NCBI GenBank assembly: GCA_963578475.1
Contig: CAUZCL010000015.1
Coordinates: 1 to 64,000, forward strand
Length of the DNA stretch: 64,000 bases
Source: SMYC01 sp963578475
Lineage (GTDB): Bacteria; Acidobacteriota; Vicinamibacteria; Marinacidobacterales; SMYC01
Direction of reading: 5' to 3'
A program made the translations under genes and the position numbers. Below, piece after piece: positions 28,072 to 36,425 of the stretch. The notes beneath the pieces are model-generated. The model was not told the DNA's origin, searched no databases, and saw nothing but the letters and a program-made list of their open reading frames with translations. Each line of letters opens with the position of its first letter. Position 1 is the first letter of the stretch.

Positions 28072-29115
28072 CTACTCGTTGATTGCAGCCAGGAGATGGT
28101 CCAAGATTTTGTCGATCAGCTTGAAGTAGTCTTCGGTCCCAGGCTCGCCACCCACCTGGCTCGGTAGTATCACGACCGTAGCCCCGGCCTGATTGGCGAT
28201 GGCGTCGGGAAGCGCCCCGTCATAGAAGTTATCGACCAGGATGAGTCTGGCCCCCTCTCTCTTGATCCGTTCGATGATCTCGCGTTGATAGCGCGGGCCT
28301 GGTGGAATGCCAGGCTTTTCCTCGATGGTCCCCAAGAGCTCAATCCCGAAGAGGTTACAGAGATAAACCCACACTTTGTGGTACTCGACGGCTTTCTCAC
28401 CGCGCAGAGGCTCGGCTTTTTTGAGCCAGCCTCCCAATTTACCGATGAGCTTTTCTTCTCCTACCTCGTTTCGTTCCAACCAGTCAAAAAGGTCCCGATC
28501 CATGGCCAGCCGGCTAAGCTTCCGTCCGCCCACCAACTGGACCAGCTTCTCACCGAACACCTCACGATCGATTCGAGCTCGAAAGTCCTTGTCGCGTTTC
28601 TGAAAATAATCCCGATCCTCCGGAAACGCTTGCACCAACCCGCGAGTGATGTTCGAAGCAATCTTCTTGGTCCGGAGAGGATCCAGCCAGAGATGAGGGT
28701 TGCCTTCCGGGTGCAGATCTCCGAGAGCGCGAGTGGGATTGTCCGGCACCTCCTCCTTCGGGATCCCGACCGAGGTTGTAATGCGCCCACCCGCGCCGCG
28801 GGTGATGCGAGTGTTCCCGGAACCATCCGCCACACGGTCCGCCCAACGATCCTGCAGCATCCCGATCTCGAGGAGAAGCTCGGCCTTCCGAACTTTGTTC
28901 ATCAGGTATGGCGTAGGGGAGACGAAGTGAGGGTCTTCGTCCGGTCGGGCCAGGCTTACGACTGCCAACTTTGCGCCTCCTATCTCTTTAGCGATGGCGG
29001 ACAACGTGGGTAACGTGCCCACCACTATTTTCTTTGGTTCGTCCTGCGCGCCTGCCGGTACCGAAAAAGCCAGCAGCAGGACAGCCGCTACATACCATTT
29101 CGTCGATGACATCAT
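28072..29115 (-). CDS. znuA: periplasmic Zn/Mn-binding protein, ZnuA-like
   Basis: About 347 residues; ATG 29115 has GGAGA upstream (29130 is an alternative). Signal peptide ends AVPAGAQ-like (FSVPAGAQD). The cluster A-1 fold is shown by IVVGTLPTLSAIAKEIGG, PDEDPHFVSPTPYLMNKVRKAELLLEIG (metal His after the PDEDPH), GNPHLWLDPLRTKKIA (second His), EYHKVWVYL (third His) and VILPSQVGGEPGTEDYFKLID. The region normally holding the His-rich loop is short. Delivers metal to the fused permease downstream. Confidence 0.85.
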   Translation of the reverse strand: MMSSTKWYVAAVLLLAFSVPAGAQDEPKKIVVGTLPTLSAIAKEIGGAKLAVVSLARPDEDPHFVSPTPYLMNKVRKAELLLEIGMLQDRWADRVADGSGNTRITRGAGGRITTSVGIPKEEVPDNPTRALGDLHPEGNPHLWLDPLRTKKIASNITRGLVQAFPEDRDYFQKRDKDFRARIDREVFGEKLVQLVGGRKLSRLAMDRDLFDWLERNEVGEEKLIGKLGGWLKKAEPLRGEKAVEYHKVWVYLCNLFGIELLGTIEEKPGIPPGPRYQREIIERIKREGARLILVDNFYDGALPDAIANQAGATVVILPSQVGGEPGTEDYFKLIDKILDHLLAAINE

Positions 29116-29136
29116 CCGTTTTCTCCACATGGACGC

Positions 29137-30516
29137 TTACCGATTCACCCAGTACGGCTCGGTAGGGTGCACGCCGAATACAAAGTTTAGCTCGAAGAAC
29201 AAAGTATTCAAGCCGTCCTTTTCTGGAAGATCGCTCAAACGGTGCTCGCCGCCCAAGCGGAATCGCAAGAACTCCGACGTGTAGTAGGTAAGGTAGCCTG
29301 CCCAAACTTGGGTGTCTAACCGCTCGTTCTCGAGTTCCTGAGAGAAATCATATCGCCCCCCGAGGTAAAGGTTTCGTCCTAGCTGGTACTGAGCAAACAG
29401 GTAGTAACCAAGCGGCGTTCGCGACGGCCCATCGGACTGCTCCAATGAAGCGTAGAAGAACTCTCCCCCGCCTACGAAGGACCTCCGAAGCCCACTGCGT
29501 CCCGGCTTCCACGTATACGTGAAGTCGACCACCGCCAGCGCGGTGCGCAAGATTCCGGACGGATCGTTTTTACCACCCAGATAGGAGCCCCCGAGCTCAA
29601 AGGCCTGGCTGTTACTGATCCTCTGGTACCAGCTCCCGCGCCCATAGAAAACCAGATCGTCTCCTTGATTGGCTTCGGTGACAGCAAGGTTCCCGGTCGT
29701 GCCAAAACCTAGCTGCATTCTGAGCGTTGTCTCGAGAGATGGCGACGGCAGGAAAAAGTCGGCGTTCACACCCGTGACTTGAAATCCGGCTTCGGCGGAC
29801 TCGCCGAGCCCCTCCGTGCCCAAGAATGTCGCCACCGGAAGGGGTCGACTCGTCCACATCAGATCATGAAAGTGGATCAAATTGTTCTTGCCAATCTCTG
29901 GGCGGTACTTTCCAGGTTTGAGCTTCAAGCCCCATGGCGAACCCAGAAAAGGCAAACGCTTTATCAGCACATACCCTTCCTCTATATCAGCTTCGAGCGG
30001 CCCTCCAGGGGACTCCGCTTCGAGCGGGATGGAGAGAAACGCGTCCGCAAAAGGGTCGACCGCTGCACGTAGCTCGAACTCCCCCGCCCGAAACACGAAG
30101 CGGTTGTCGATAGGATCACCCTCAGGGCTTATGACCATGTTGTTGTCCCTTCGCCCCATCAGGTTACCGAACATGGTGATGTACGGTGTGAATGCGAGCG
30201 GCGCGAAAGCTCTACGGTTCTTCTCGATCTCTCCCCCGAGCTCCTCACGGTCTCTATCGTGTCGCTCCTCCAGACGTTCGAGCTCCTCCTCGACATCAAG
30301 GGAACGTTCTTTTTGCATCGCTTGAAGCTTGGTCTCGAGGGCGCTCAATCGCGCTTCATAACGAGCTTTGATGGCCTCAAATTCTTCCCTCAACGCAGCA
30401 AGCTCTTGGGTAATTTCATCTCCTTCATCCTGGGCTTCCCGGCTTTCGGCTGCTGCCGCGGTCCATGTCACTGTTGCAAGAACCGCTGCAAGTAGGAGAA
30501 AAGGGGGTTGGGTCAT
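29137..30516 (-). CDS. outer-membrane porin-like protein of the metal-uptake operon
   Basis: 459 residues from ATG 30516 (GGGAGG five nt upstream). Signal peptide to about AAAES, then a coiled-coil segment of heptads (residues 25-110: ELAALREEFEAIKARYEARL and onward), then a beta-rich barrel with alternating aromatic strands and a C-terminal FVFGVHPTEPYWVNR. The coiled coil plus barrel recalls porins that anchor to peptidoglycan. Six nt separate its stop from the ATG at 29130, so it probably feeds the same metal. Direct substrate evidence is lacking. Confidence 0.7.
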   Translation of the reverse strand: MTQPPFLLLAAVLATVTWTAAAAESREAQDEGDEITQELAALREEFEAIKARYEARLSALETKLQAMQKERSLDVEEELERLEERHDRDREELGGEIEKNRRAFAPLAFTPYITMFGNLMGRRDNNMVISPEGDPIDNRFVFRAGEFELRAAVDPFADAFLSIPLEAESPGGPLEADIEEGYVLIKRLPFLGSPWGLKLKPGKYRPEIGKNNLIHFHDLMWTSRPLPVATFLGTEGLGESAEAGFQVTGVNADFFLPSPSLETTLRMQLGFGTTGNLAVTEANQGDDLVFYGRGSWYQRISNSQAFELGGSYLGGKNDPSGILRTALAVVDFTYTWKPGRSGLRRSFVGGGEFFYASLEQSDGPSRTPLGYYLFAQYQLGRNLYLGGRYDFSQELENERLDTQVWAGYLTYYTSEFLRFRLGGEHRLSDLPEKDGLNTLFFELNFVFGVHPTEPYWVNR

Positions 30517-30629
30517 GCGTTCCTCCCTGATGAATGAGTTTTCTCGGGCTAGCGGAGACGCCCAAACAAGGTGTGCGGAATTGCACTCCTCCACACGCGC
30601 TGGTCTTAGCGATAGCGCGGTTTTGCGCC

Positions 30630-31001
30630 CTAGGCCTTGGTCGGTGGGGAGCGGGAGACGCGAAAGAATCCAGGCGAGCGGCACTTTTCTCCACAGGCCA
30701 GCGCCAGGATCGCGGTCGAGGATGACAGCGGCGCCACCAGTGAGCTTGCTGTCGGCGCGGTGCCTCTCAGGTTCTTCGCGAGGATGCAGGCGCCGCAGAG
30801 GTGCACCCGTTGCACTTGGTGTGCGTGGCTGCCGCTGATCCAGGCCTCAGCGCCTTCGAGAATCCCCCGGGACACGGATTCAGCAGAGCGGCTCTGCGCC
30901 TGCGGTACCTGCAGGTAATGATACAAGGAGAGCAAGGCCGAGAGGGACAGTAGCCCACTCAGCGCTAGAACCAGAAGTGCTTTGACTATTCGGTACACCA
31001 T
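30630..31001 (-). CDS. small exported or membrane protein with Cys/His motif
   Basis: 123 residues: one N-terminal helix (IVKALLVLALSGLLSLSALL), then HAHQVQRVHLCGACILAK and a later ALACGEKC pair, which could bind metal. Lies 113 nt upstream of the porin on the same strand and may be the first gene of the metal operon. The family is not recognised and the C-terminal half is low-complexity, so a frame error downstream is possible. Confidence 0.45.
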   Translation of the reverse strand: MVYRIVKALLVLALSGLLSLSALLSLYHYLQVPQAQSRSAESVSRGILEGAEAWISGSHAHQVQRVHLCGACILAKNLRGTAPTASSLVAPLSSSTAILALACGEKCRSPGFFRVSRSPPTKA

Positions 31002-31058
31002 CGCCTAGGTTAGATACAACCGTAGCTTACTCAGCTTCGGCCTACCGGTCAATGTCAT

Positions 31059-31103
31059 TTGGGCCATTTGGGCCAGTTGGGCCAGTTGGGCCAGTTGGGC
31101 CGG
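31059..31103. repeat. 9-bp tandem repeat, five units
   Basis: TTGGGCCAG repeated five times, the first and last units with one substitution each. Lies between the small gene at 30630-31001 and fetB. The plus strand could encode a Gly-Gln-Leu run, but no credible gene contains it. Confidence 0.9.
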
Positions 31104-31127
31104 TGGACCTGGGGACGTGAGGGTCAC

Positions 31128-31922
31128 TTAGTTTCTGAGGCGGTCCAGACGGAGCCGATGGCGCTCGTCGAAAAGACGCCGCGCCGTCAAAGCGACCGAG
31201 ACGAAAACCCCGAAGCCCGTACCCGCCGCGACGAGAAACATGATCAAGATCTGGTACTTCACCGCTTCGACGGGCGGGCTCCCCGCGAGGATCTGTCCCG
31301 TCATCATCCCCGGCAGGCTCACGAGCCCCGCCGCGGCCATCGAGTTCAGGATGGGCAACATGCCCGTTCTTACGCTCTCACGTCTCAAGTCGAGCGTCGC
31401 TTCTTCCCGCGACTGGCCCAGTAGAAGCCGGCCCTCGAGCACACGCTTTTCCCGATAAGCCACTTCGGTGAAGCGGCCGGTCCCGAGCGCCACCCCGTTC
31501 ATGGTGTTTCCGAGGAGCATGCCGAGAAGCGGTATCGCATATTGTGGCTGGTGCCAAGGCGTCACGCCGATGACGGCGATGAGTGCGAAGACCGTGATCG
31601 AGAACGACGAGATGAACATGGAGAGGGCCCCAACGGAAAAGCCCCAAGCGCCTGCGAGCGGCCGCGCTTGACGCGCGCGCACTTCCCTTCCCGCGGCCAA
31701 GAGCATGACCATCGCGATGACCACGAGCCACAGGAGTCCCTGACTCTCGAAGAGCGTTCTCAACACGAACCCCACCAGCAAGAGCTGTATCGTTGTGCGC
31801 ATCGCTGCCACTAGGATCGAGCGCGTCAGACCGAGCGACGACCAGAGGCTGAGCCCGGCGAGCGCGAGCACGAGGCCGGCGGCAATGGCAAGGTCGGTGG
31901 CGCCGAGCGAGATCACTCCCAT
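31128..31922 (-). CDS. fetB: FetB-type iron export ABC permease (UPF0014)
   Basis: 264 residues, about seven helices. Family features: LAGLSLWSSLGLTRSILVAAMRTTIQLLLVGFVL, GMLLGNTMNGVALG, and the GMLPILNSMAAAGLVSLPGMMTGQIL block that marks FetB. With FetA it exports excess iron or counters oxidative stress in E. coli. ATG 31922 lies 2 nt after the fetA stop, so the two are coupled. Confidence 0.85.
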   Translation of the reverse strand: MGVISLGATDLAIAAGLVLALAGLSLWSSLGLTRSILVAAMRTTIQLLLVGFVLRTLFESQGLLWLVVIAMVMLLAAGREVRARQARPLAGAWGFSVGALSMFISSFSITVFALIAVIGVTPWHQPQYAIPLLGMLLGNTMNGVALGTGRFTEVAYREKRVLEGRLLLGQSREEATLDLRRESVRTGMLPILNSMAAAGLVSLPGMMTGQILAGSPPVEAVKYQILIMFLVAAGTGFGVFVSVALTARRLFDERHRLRLDRLRN

Positions 31923-31924
31923 GG

Positions 31925-32521
31925 TCAAGACGCCACCAAACGTCCGTCGCGAAGCTCGAAGTGGCGCGACGCGACCCGTCGCGCTTGCTCGCGGTCGTGG
32001 CTCACCCAAATGACCGGTGCCTCTTTACCGCGACAGTAACGTTCCACGAGGGCTTCGACCCGCGCGACATTATCGACATCGAGACTTGCTGTTGGCTCGT
32101 CGAGCAACAGTGCTTCCGGTCCGATCGCGAGGAGCCGCGCGAGCGCGAGACGCTGGCGCTCGCCCGTGGACAACCTGTGCACGTCAAAGCCGAGAACGTC
32201 GCGACCAAATCCGAGCGCCTGAAGCTCATCGCCTTCATATCCAGCGGGAAAGTGCGGCGCCACGTCGTCCGCCCACCACGCGCTCTCCGGCGGAAGCATG
32301 CCGACACGCCGGCGCCACGCTGGCGCGGGCGTCGCTGCGCACAACGTTCCATCGAAGCGCACGCTTCCCTCGTGGGCGTCGAGGTCCGCGAGCACTCGTA
32401 AGAAGAGTGTTTTACCCGAGCCGGACGCCCCCATCACCGAAACACATTCGGAAGACTCGATGGTAAGGTCGATCGGACCCATAGAGAGGAATTGCAGCGC
32501 TTGAATCTCGAGTCGGCTCAT
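31925..32521 (-). CDS. fetA: FetA-type ABC ATPase
   Basis: 198-residue ATP-binding subunit: Walker A GASGSGKT, LSTGERQRLALARLL signature, Walker B EALLLDEPTASLD and the switch His in VSHDREQ. The start at ATG 32521 fits the conserved N-terminal length; the reading frame extends upstream only as antisense of the DASS gene. Short length is typical for FetA. Divergent from the transporter operon at 32582. Confidence 0.85.
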   Translation of the reverse strand: MSRLEIQALQFLSMGPIDLTIESSECVSVMGASGSGKTLFLRVLADLDAHEGSVRFDGTLCAATPAPAWRRRVGMLPPESAWWADDVAPHFPAGYEGDELQALGFGRDVLGFDVHRLSTGERQRLALARLLAIGPEALLLDEPTASLDVDNVARVEALVERYCRGKEAPVIWVSHDREQARRVASRHFELRDGRLVAS

Positions 32522-32581
32522 CACCACGACTCTACACCCGCTCTTTGACAGCGCCAAAGGCCTCCAGTAGGCTTTCGCGCA

Positions 32582-33970
32582 ATGCGAAAAGCTGTCTATC
32601 TCGCGATCGGGGTCGCGGTCATGCTCGGTATCCACATCTTGCCGGCGCCGCCGCCGGTGGGCGACGCGGCGCTCACCCTCGAAGGCAAAGCTTGTCTGGC
32701 CGTCCTCGCCTTCGCCGTCGTGCTCTGGATCTCGGAAGCCCTCCCCTTCGCCGTCACGTCGCTCTTCGTGCTTCTCCTGATACCGGCGTTCGGCGTCGAA
32801 GACTATGCGGTCGTCGTGCGCACCGGTTTCGGCAACCCCATCATTACGTTCTTTCTCGGTGTCTTGTTGCTGTCGACCGCGTTCAGCCGCTCCGGACTCG
32901 GCCCTAGGCTCGCGCTCAACATCTTGCGCCGCGTTGGCACCCGAACGGATCGCGTGCTCCTCGGGTTCCTCGTAGTGGGTGCCGCGCTCTCGATGTGGAT
33001 TACAGATATGGCGGTCGCGGCGATCCTGCTCCCGCTCGGGGTGGGCATATTGCAAGACGCCGAGCTGAAGCCACTCGAGAGCAACTTTGGGCGGGCGCTC
33101 ATGATTTCCTGTGCCTTCGGACCGCTAATTGGCGGCATCGCGACGCCCGCTGGAACCGGCGCTAACCCCATTGCGCTCAGCTATCTCAAAGAGCTCGCGG
33201 GCGTCGAGATCTCTTTTCTCGAATGGATGCGCTACGGCCTCCCGGCCGCCGTTCTCATGATCCCCATCGCGTGGCAAGTGCTGCTGCGGATTTTTCCTCC
33301 CGAGCTCGAAAAGTTGCCCATGAAAGAGGGAGAGCTCGAAGAAAAGCTCACAGCCCTGGGCCCGCTTACGCCCGCGGAGCTCAAGACGCTCGTTGTCTTC
33401 GGGATGACCATCACGCTGTGGCTTCTGACCTCTCTTCCGATCCAAGGGGTCGCGCTCTTCGGCGGCGTCACGCTCTTCCTCCCGGGAATGAACGTGATGA
33501 GCTGGAAGGACGCTCAGCACGACGTTGACTGGGGCGGCATCCTGCTTATCGTCGCCGGCATCTCGCTCGGGATGATGGTCTACGAGACGGGGGCAGCAGA
33601 GTGGGTCGCGCTGGCCTTGATGGGCCGGATGGGCGAGGTGCCTACGATCTTGCGGCCGTTTCTCATCGTGCTCGGCGTGGCGTTGCTGCATCTCTTCTTT
33701 TCCAGCAACACCGTCACGAGCACGATCATCATGCCAATCCTCATCGCACTCGCCGCGAGCCTGGCGCTCGATCCATGGACGCTCGCCGGCCCCGCGGCGT
33801 TTACGTCTTCCTTGGCTTTCATCCTCGTGACCGAGAGCCCGACCAACGTGATCCCTTATTCCTCCGGGTATTTCTCGATCCGGGACATGGCCAAGGCGGG
33901 GATCGTCATGACTTTCTTCGCCGCGATCTGTGTCGCGGCTTCCATTCTCGTCATGGGAGCGTTCGAATGA
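32582..33970 (+). CDS. DASS-family (SLC13) sodium:divalent anion symporter
   Basis: 462 residues. The two pseudo-repeat anion/Na+ sites are visible: ATPAGTGANPIAL near residue 190 (an SNT/PN-like motif) and SSNTVTSTIIMPI near 375, with TESPTNVIPYSSGYFSI close to the end. DASS carriers import sulfate, di- or tricarboxylates and, in some operons, sulfonates. Its stop overlaps the SauS start (ATGA), making it the first gene of a coupled four-gene operon, so its cargo is probably the acid that SauC/SauD activates. Sulfoacetate is inferred from context. Confidence 0.85.
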   Translation: MRKAVYLAIGVAVMLGIHILPAPPPVGDAALTLEGKACLAVLAFAVVLWISEALPFAVTSLFVLLLIPAFGVEDYAVVVRTGFGNPIITFFLGVLLLSTAFSRSGLGPRLALNILRRVGTRTDRVLLGFLVVGAALSMWITDMAVAAILLPLGVGILQDAELKPLESNFGRALMISCAFGPLIGGIATPAGTGANPIALSYLKELAGVEISFLEWMRYGLPAAVLMIPIAWQVLLRIFPPELEKLPMKEGELEEKLTALGPLTPAELKTLVVFGMTITLWLLTSLPIQGVALFGGVTLFLPGMNVMSWKDAQHDVDWGGILLIVAGISLGMMVYETGAAEWVALALMGRMGEVPTILRPFLIVLGVALLHLFFSSNTVTSTIIMPILIALAASLALDPWTLAGPAAFTSSLAFILVTESPTNVIPYSSGYFSIRDMAKAGIVMTFFAAICVAASILVMGAFE

Positions 33971-35370
33971 CGACAGTCCAAGAGGTCATAACCCGCGCGC
34001 GCAAGGTGCAGCGGGAGCTCGAGAAGCTCGACCAAGCAGGCGTCGACGATATCGTCACGGCTGTCGCTTGGGTGGGGGTCGCCCATGCCGAGCGACTGGC
34101 CAAGCTCGCCGTCGAGGAGACGGGGCTCGGCAACGTCAACGACAAAATCAAGAAGAACCGGCGCAAGACTATGGGAACGCTGAACGACCTACGAGGCGCC
34201 ACGTCCGTCGGCATTTTGAAAGAAGACCGGGAGCGAGGGATCACCGAGATCGCAAAGCCCGTGGGGGTCGTCGCGGCTATAACACCGGTGACGAATCCGG
34301 GTGCCACGCCTATCAACAACATCATGATCACGCTGAAAGGACGCAACGCCGTCGTGCTGGCGCCGCACCCGAAAGCCGAGGGCACTTGCACTGAGCTCGT
34401 ACGTCTCGTTCATGAAGCGCTCGACAAATTAGGGGTTCCGCGCGACGCCGTGCAGCAACTGAGTCTTCGAGCGAAGAACAAACAAGAGAGCAAAGCTCGC
34501 GCTCAGGAGCTCATGGAGCTCGCGGATATCGTCGTCGTGACGGCGGGTCCGGCCAACGTGCTCGCCAGCTATCAAAGCGGCACGCCCGCGCTCGGCGTGG
34601 GGCGCGGCAACGCACCGGTGATCGTGGATGCGAGTGCTCATATCGAAGACGCGGCGGACAAGATCCTCCGGAGCGCGACATTCGACTACGCGACGAGCTG
34701 CTCGTCGGAGAACTCGTTGCACGTGGAGGCGTCGGTTTACGACAGCGTACTCACGGCGCTCGAGGCGCGGGGCGCGTACGTCGCTCGCGGCAAAGAAAAG
34801 TTGGCGCTCGAAGCAGCGCTCTGGAAAGACGGCGCGCTCGACCGGAAGCTCGTCGCACAATCCCCTGCCGTGATCGCCGAGGCCGCCGGGCTGGCTCATG
34901 ATGCAGCCGCGAAGGCTCGGCTCTTTCTCGTCGAAGAAGACGGCGTTGGGCCCGATCATCTGTTCTCCGGCGAAAAGCTAGCTCCGGTCGTGAGCGTCTA
35001 TCGATGGGAACGCTTCGACGACGCGCTCGCGATAATCGACCGCATTCTCGCCTATCAAGGCCTCGGCCATTCTGTCGGCATCCACTCTCGGGACGACGAG
35101 CGCATCGAGAGGCTCGCGCATCGGGCCAAGGTCTGTCGCGTGCTCGTCAACCAAGCCCATTGCATCGGCAATGGCGGTGATTTCGAGAACGGTCTCGACT
35201 TCACTTTGTCGCTCGCCGCCGGCACATGGGGCGGGAACAGCACGTCGGACAACATTACTTATAAGCACTTTCTCAACATCACCCGGATCTCCCGGCCGAT
35301 TGCAGCCGAACCGCCGACCGAAGCGGACCTCTTCGGCGACTACTGGGAGCGATTCGGCCTCACTCCATGA
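33967..35370 (+). CDS. sauS: CoA-acylating aldehyde dehydrogenase, sulfoacetaldehyde dehydrogenase (SauS)-like
   Basis: 467 residues of the acylating ALDH branch (EutE/AdhE/SauS). TPVTNPGATPINNIMITLKG and NAVVLAPHPKAEGT mark the branch; the catalytic Cys lies in DYATSCSSENSLHVE; the C-terminal segment has GNGGDFENGLDFTLSLAAGTWGGN. SauS reduces sulfoacetyl-CoA to sulfoacetaldehyde with NAD(P)H, or runs in reverse. Start and stop overlap both neighbours by 4 nt (ATGA each). Related enzymes use succinyl-, malonyl- or propionyl-CoA, so the sulfonate assignment rests on similarity to SauS-type sequences plus an xsc gene 12 kb away. Confidence 0.75.
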   Translation: MTTVQEVITRARKVQRELEKLDQAGVDDIVTAVAWVGVAHAERLAKLAVEETGLGNVNDKIKKNRRKTMGTLNDLRGATSVGILKEDRERGITEIAKPVGVVAAITPVTNPGATPINNIMITLKGRNAVVLAPHPKAEGTCTELVRLVHEALDKLGVPRDAVQQLSLRAKNKQESKARAQELMELADIVVVTAGPANVLASYQSGTPALGVGRGNAPVIVDASAHIEDAADKILRSATFDYATSCSSENSLHVEASVYDSVLTALEARGAYVARGKEKLALEAALWKDGALDRKLVAQSPAVIAEAAGLAHDAAAKARLFLVEEDGVGPDHLFSGEKLAPVVSVYRWERFDDALAIIDRILAYQGLGHSVGIHSRDDERIERLAHRAKVCRVLVNQAHCIGNGGDFENGLDFTLSLAAGTWGGNSTSDNITYKHFLNITRISRPIAAEPPTEADLFGDYWERFGLTP

Positions 35371-36425
35371 ACTTCGACGAGCAGACGGCCAAAGAGCTTC
35401 TCGAGACGCGCGGGATCCGCATACCGCGCGGCCGGGTCGCCACCACGGCCGAAGAGGCGGCGGTGATTGCAAGCGAGCTCGGAGCGCCGGTCGTGATCAA
35501 ACCGCTTCTCCCAACCGGGCGGCGCGGTAAAGCCGGGCTCATCCGCTTCGCCGAGGACGCGCGCGCGGCCTCCTCGGAAGCCGCGGAGCTCTTGGCGCAC
35601 GCCGATCGTCTCCGTGTGGAAGAGCGCATCCCCATCGAGCGCGAGCTCTACGTGGGCGTCGTCACCGATCGCCGTGCAAAGTCGCCGATGATGCTCTTCT
35701 CGCCGGAGGGCGGTGTCGACGTCGAGACAGCGCAGGACGTTACCAAAAGGCCCATCGATATTCGGCGCGGCGTGAGCGCCTCGACTCTCGAGGCCTTTCC
35801 CGAGAACGTGCGCGCGGTGCTCGAGACCTTGTATGAGGCTTATCGCGCGCTCGACGCGGACTTGCTCGAGATCAATCCTCTCGCGGTGACCACGGCGGGA
35901 GAGCTCATCGCACTCGACGCGAAGCTCGTCGTCGATGACAGCGCCCTTGCGCGACAGGCAGAGCTGCCAGTGGCGCCGGCCGAGGGTACGGCGCTCGAGA
36001 AAAAAGCGAGAGAGGCCGGCCTCTACTACATCGAGCTCGACGGCGATGTCGGCGTCCTCGCGAACGGCGCGGGGCTCACAATGGCCACCCTCGATGCGGT
36101 GCGTTTTCACGGCGGTCGGCCGGCGAACTTCATGGAAATCGGCGGTGATGCCTATCGCAAAGCACACGAAGCTCTCGAGATCATTTTAGGGAATCCACGC
36201 ATTCGTAGCTTGCTCGTGAATCTTTGCGGCGCCTATGCCCGCACCGACGTGATGATCGAGGGCTTTCTCACCGGCTGGCAGGCGCTCGCGCCGTCCGTGC
36301 CCGTCGTGTTCAGCATTCACGGTACGGGCGAAGCGCGCGCGATCGAGCTCGTCAGGGAGACGCTCGGCCGCGAGCCTTTCGACGAGATGGACGACGCGGT
36401 CAAAGCGGCGATTCGCCTTGTCTAG
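35367..36425 (+). CDS. sauC: ADP-forming acyl-CoA ligase beta subunit (succinyl-CoA synthetase-like; SauC candidate)
   Basis: 352 residues. ATP-grasp N-terminus as in succinyl-CoA synthetase beta: AKELLETRGIRIPRG, LGAPVVIKPLLPTGRRGKAG, then LEINPLAVT and the metal-site Asp of LIALDAKLVVDD. The C-terminal CoA-ligase domain reads GVLANGAGLTMATLDAV, GGRPANFMEIGGDA and GAYARTDVMIEG. With the next gene it makes an alpha/beta ligase that couples ATP to thioester formation and gives ADP plus phosphate. The TCA enzyme is unlikely because of the operon with a DASS carrier and SauS. ADP-forming SauCD sulfoacetate-CoA ligases are known in anaerobic sulfoacetate degraders. Confidence 0.75.
   Translation: MNFDEQTAKELLETRGIRIPRGRVATTAEEAAVIASELGAPVVIKPLLPTGRRGKAGLIRFAEDARAASSEAAELLAHADRLRVEERIPIERELYVGVVTDRRAKSPMMLFSPEGGVDVETAQDVTKRPIDIRRGVSASTLEAFPENVRAVLETLYEAYRALDADLLEINPLAVTTAGELIALDAKLVVDDSALARQAELPVAPAEGTALEKKAREAGLYYIELDGDVGVLANGAGLTMATLDAVRFHGGRPANFMEIGGDAYRKAHEALEIILGNPRIRSLLVNLCGAYARTDVMIEGFLTGWQALAPSVPVVFSIHGTGEARAIELVRETLGREPFDEMDDAVKAAIRLV

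Noticed and set aside
31059..31424. Gly-Gln-Leu repeat protein
   Set aside because: Produced by the 9-bp tandem repeat and then runs antisense to fetB; no support for translation.
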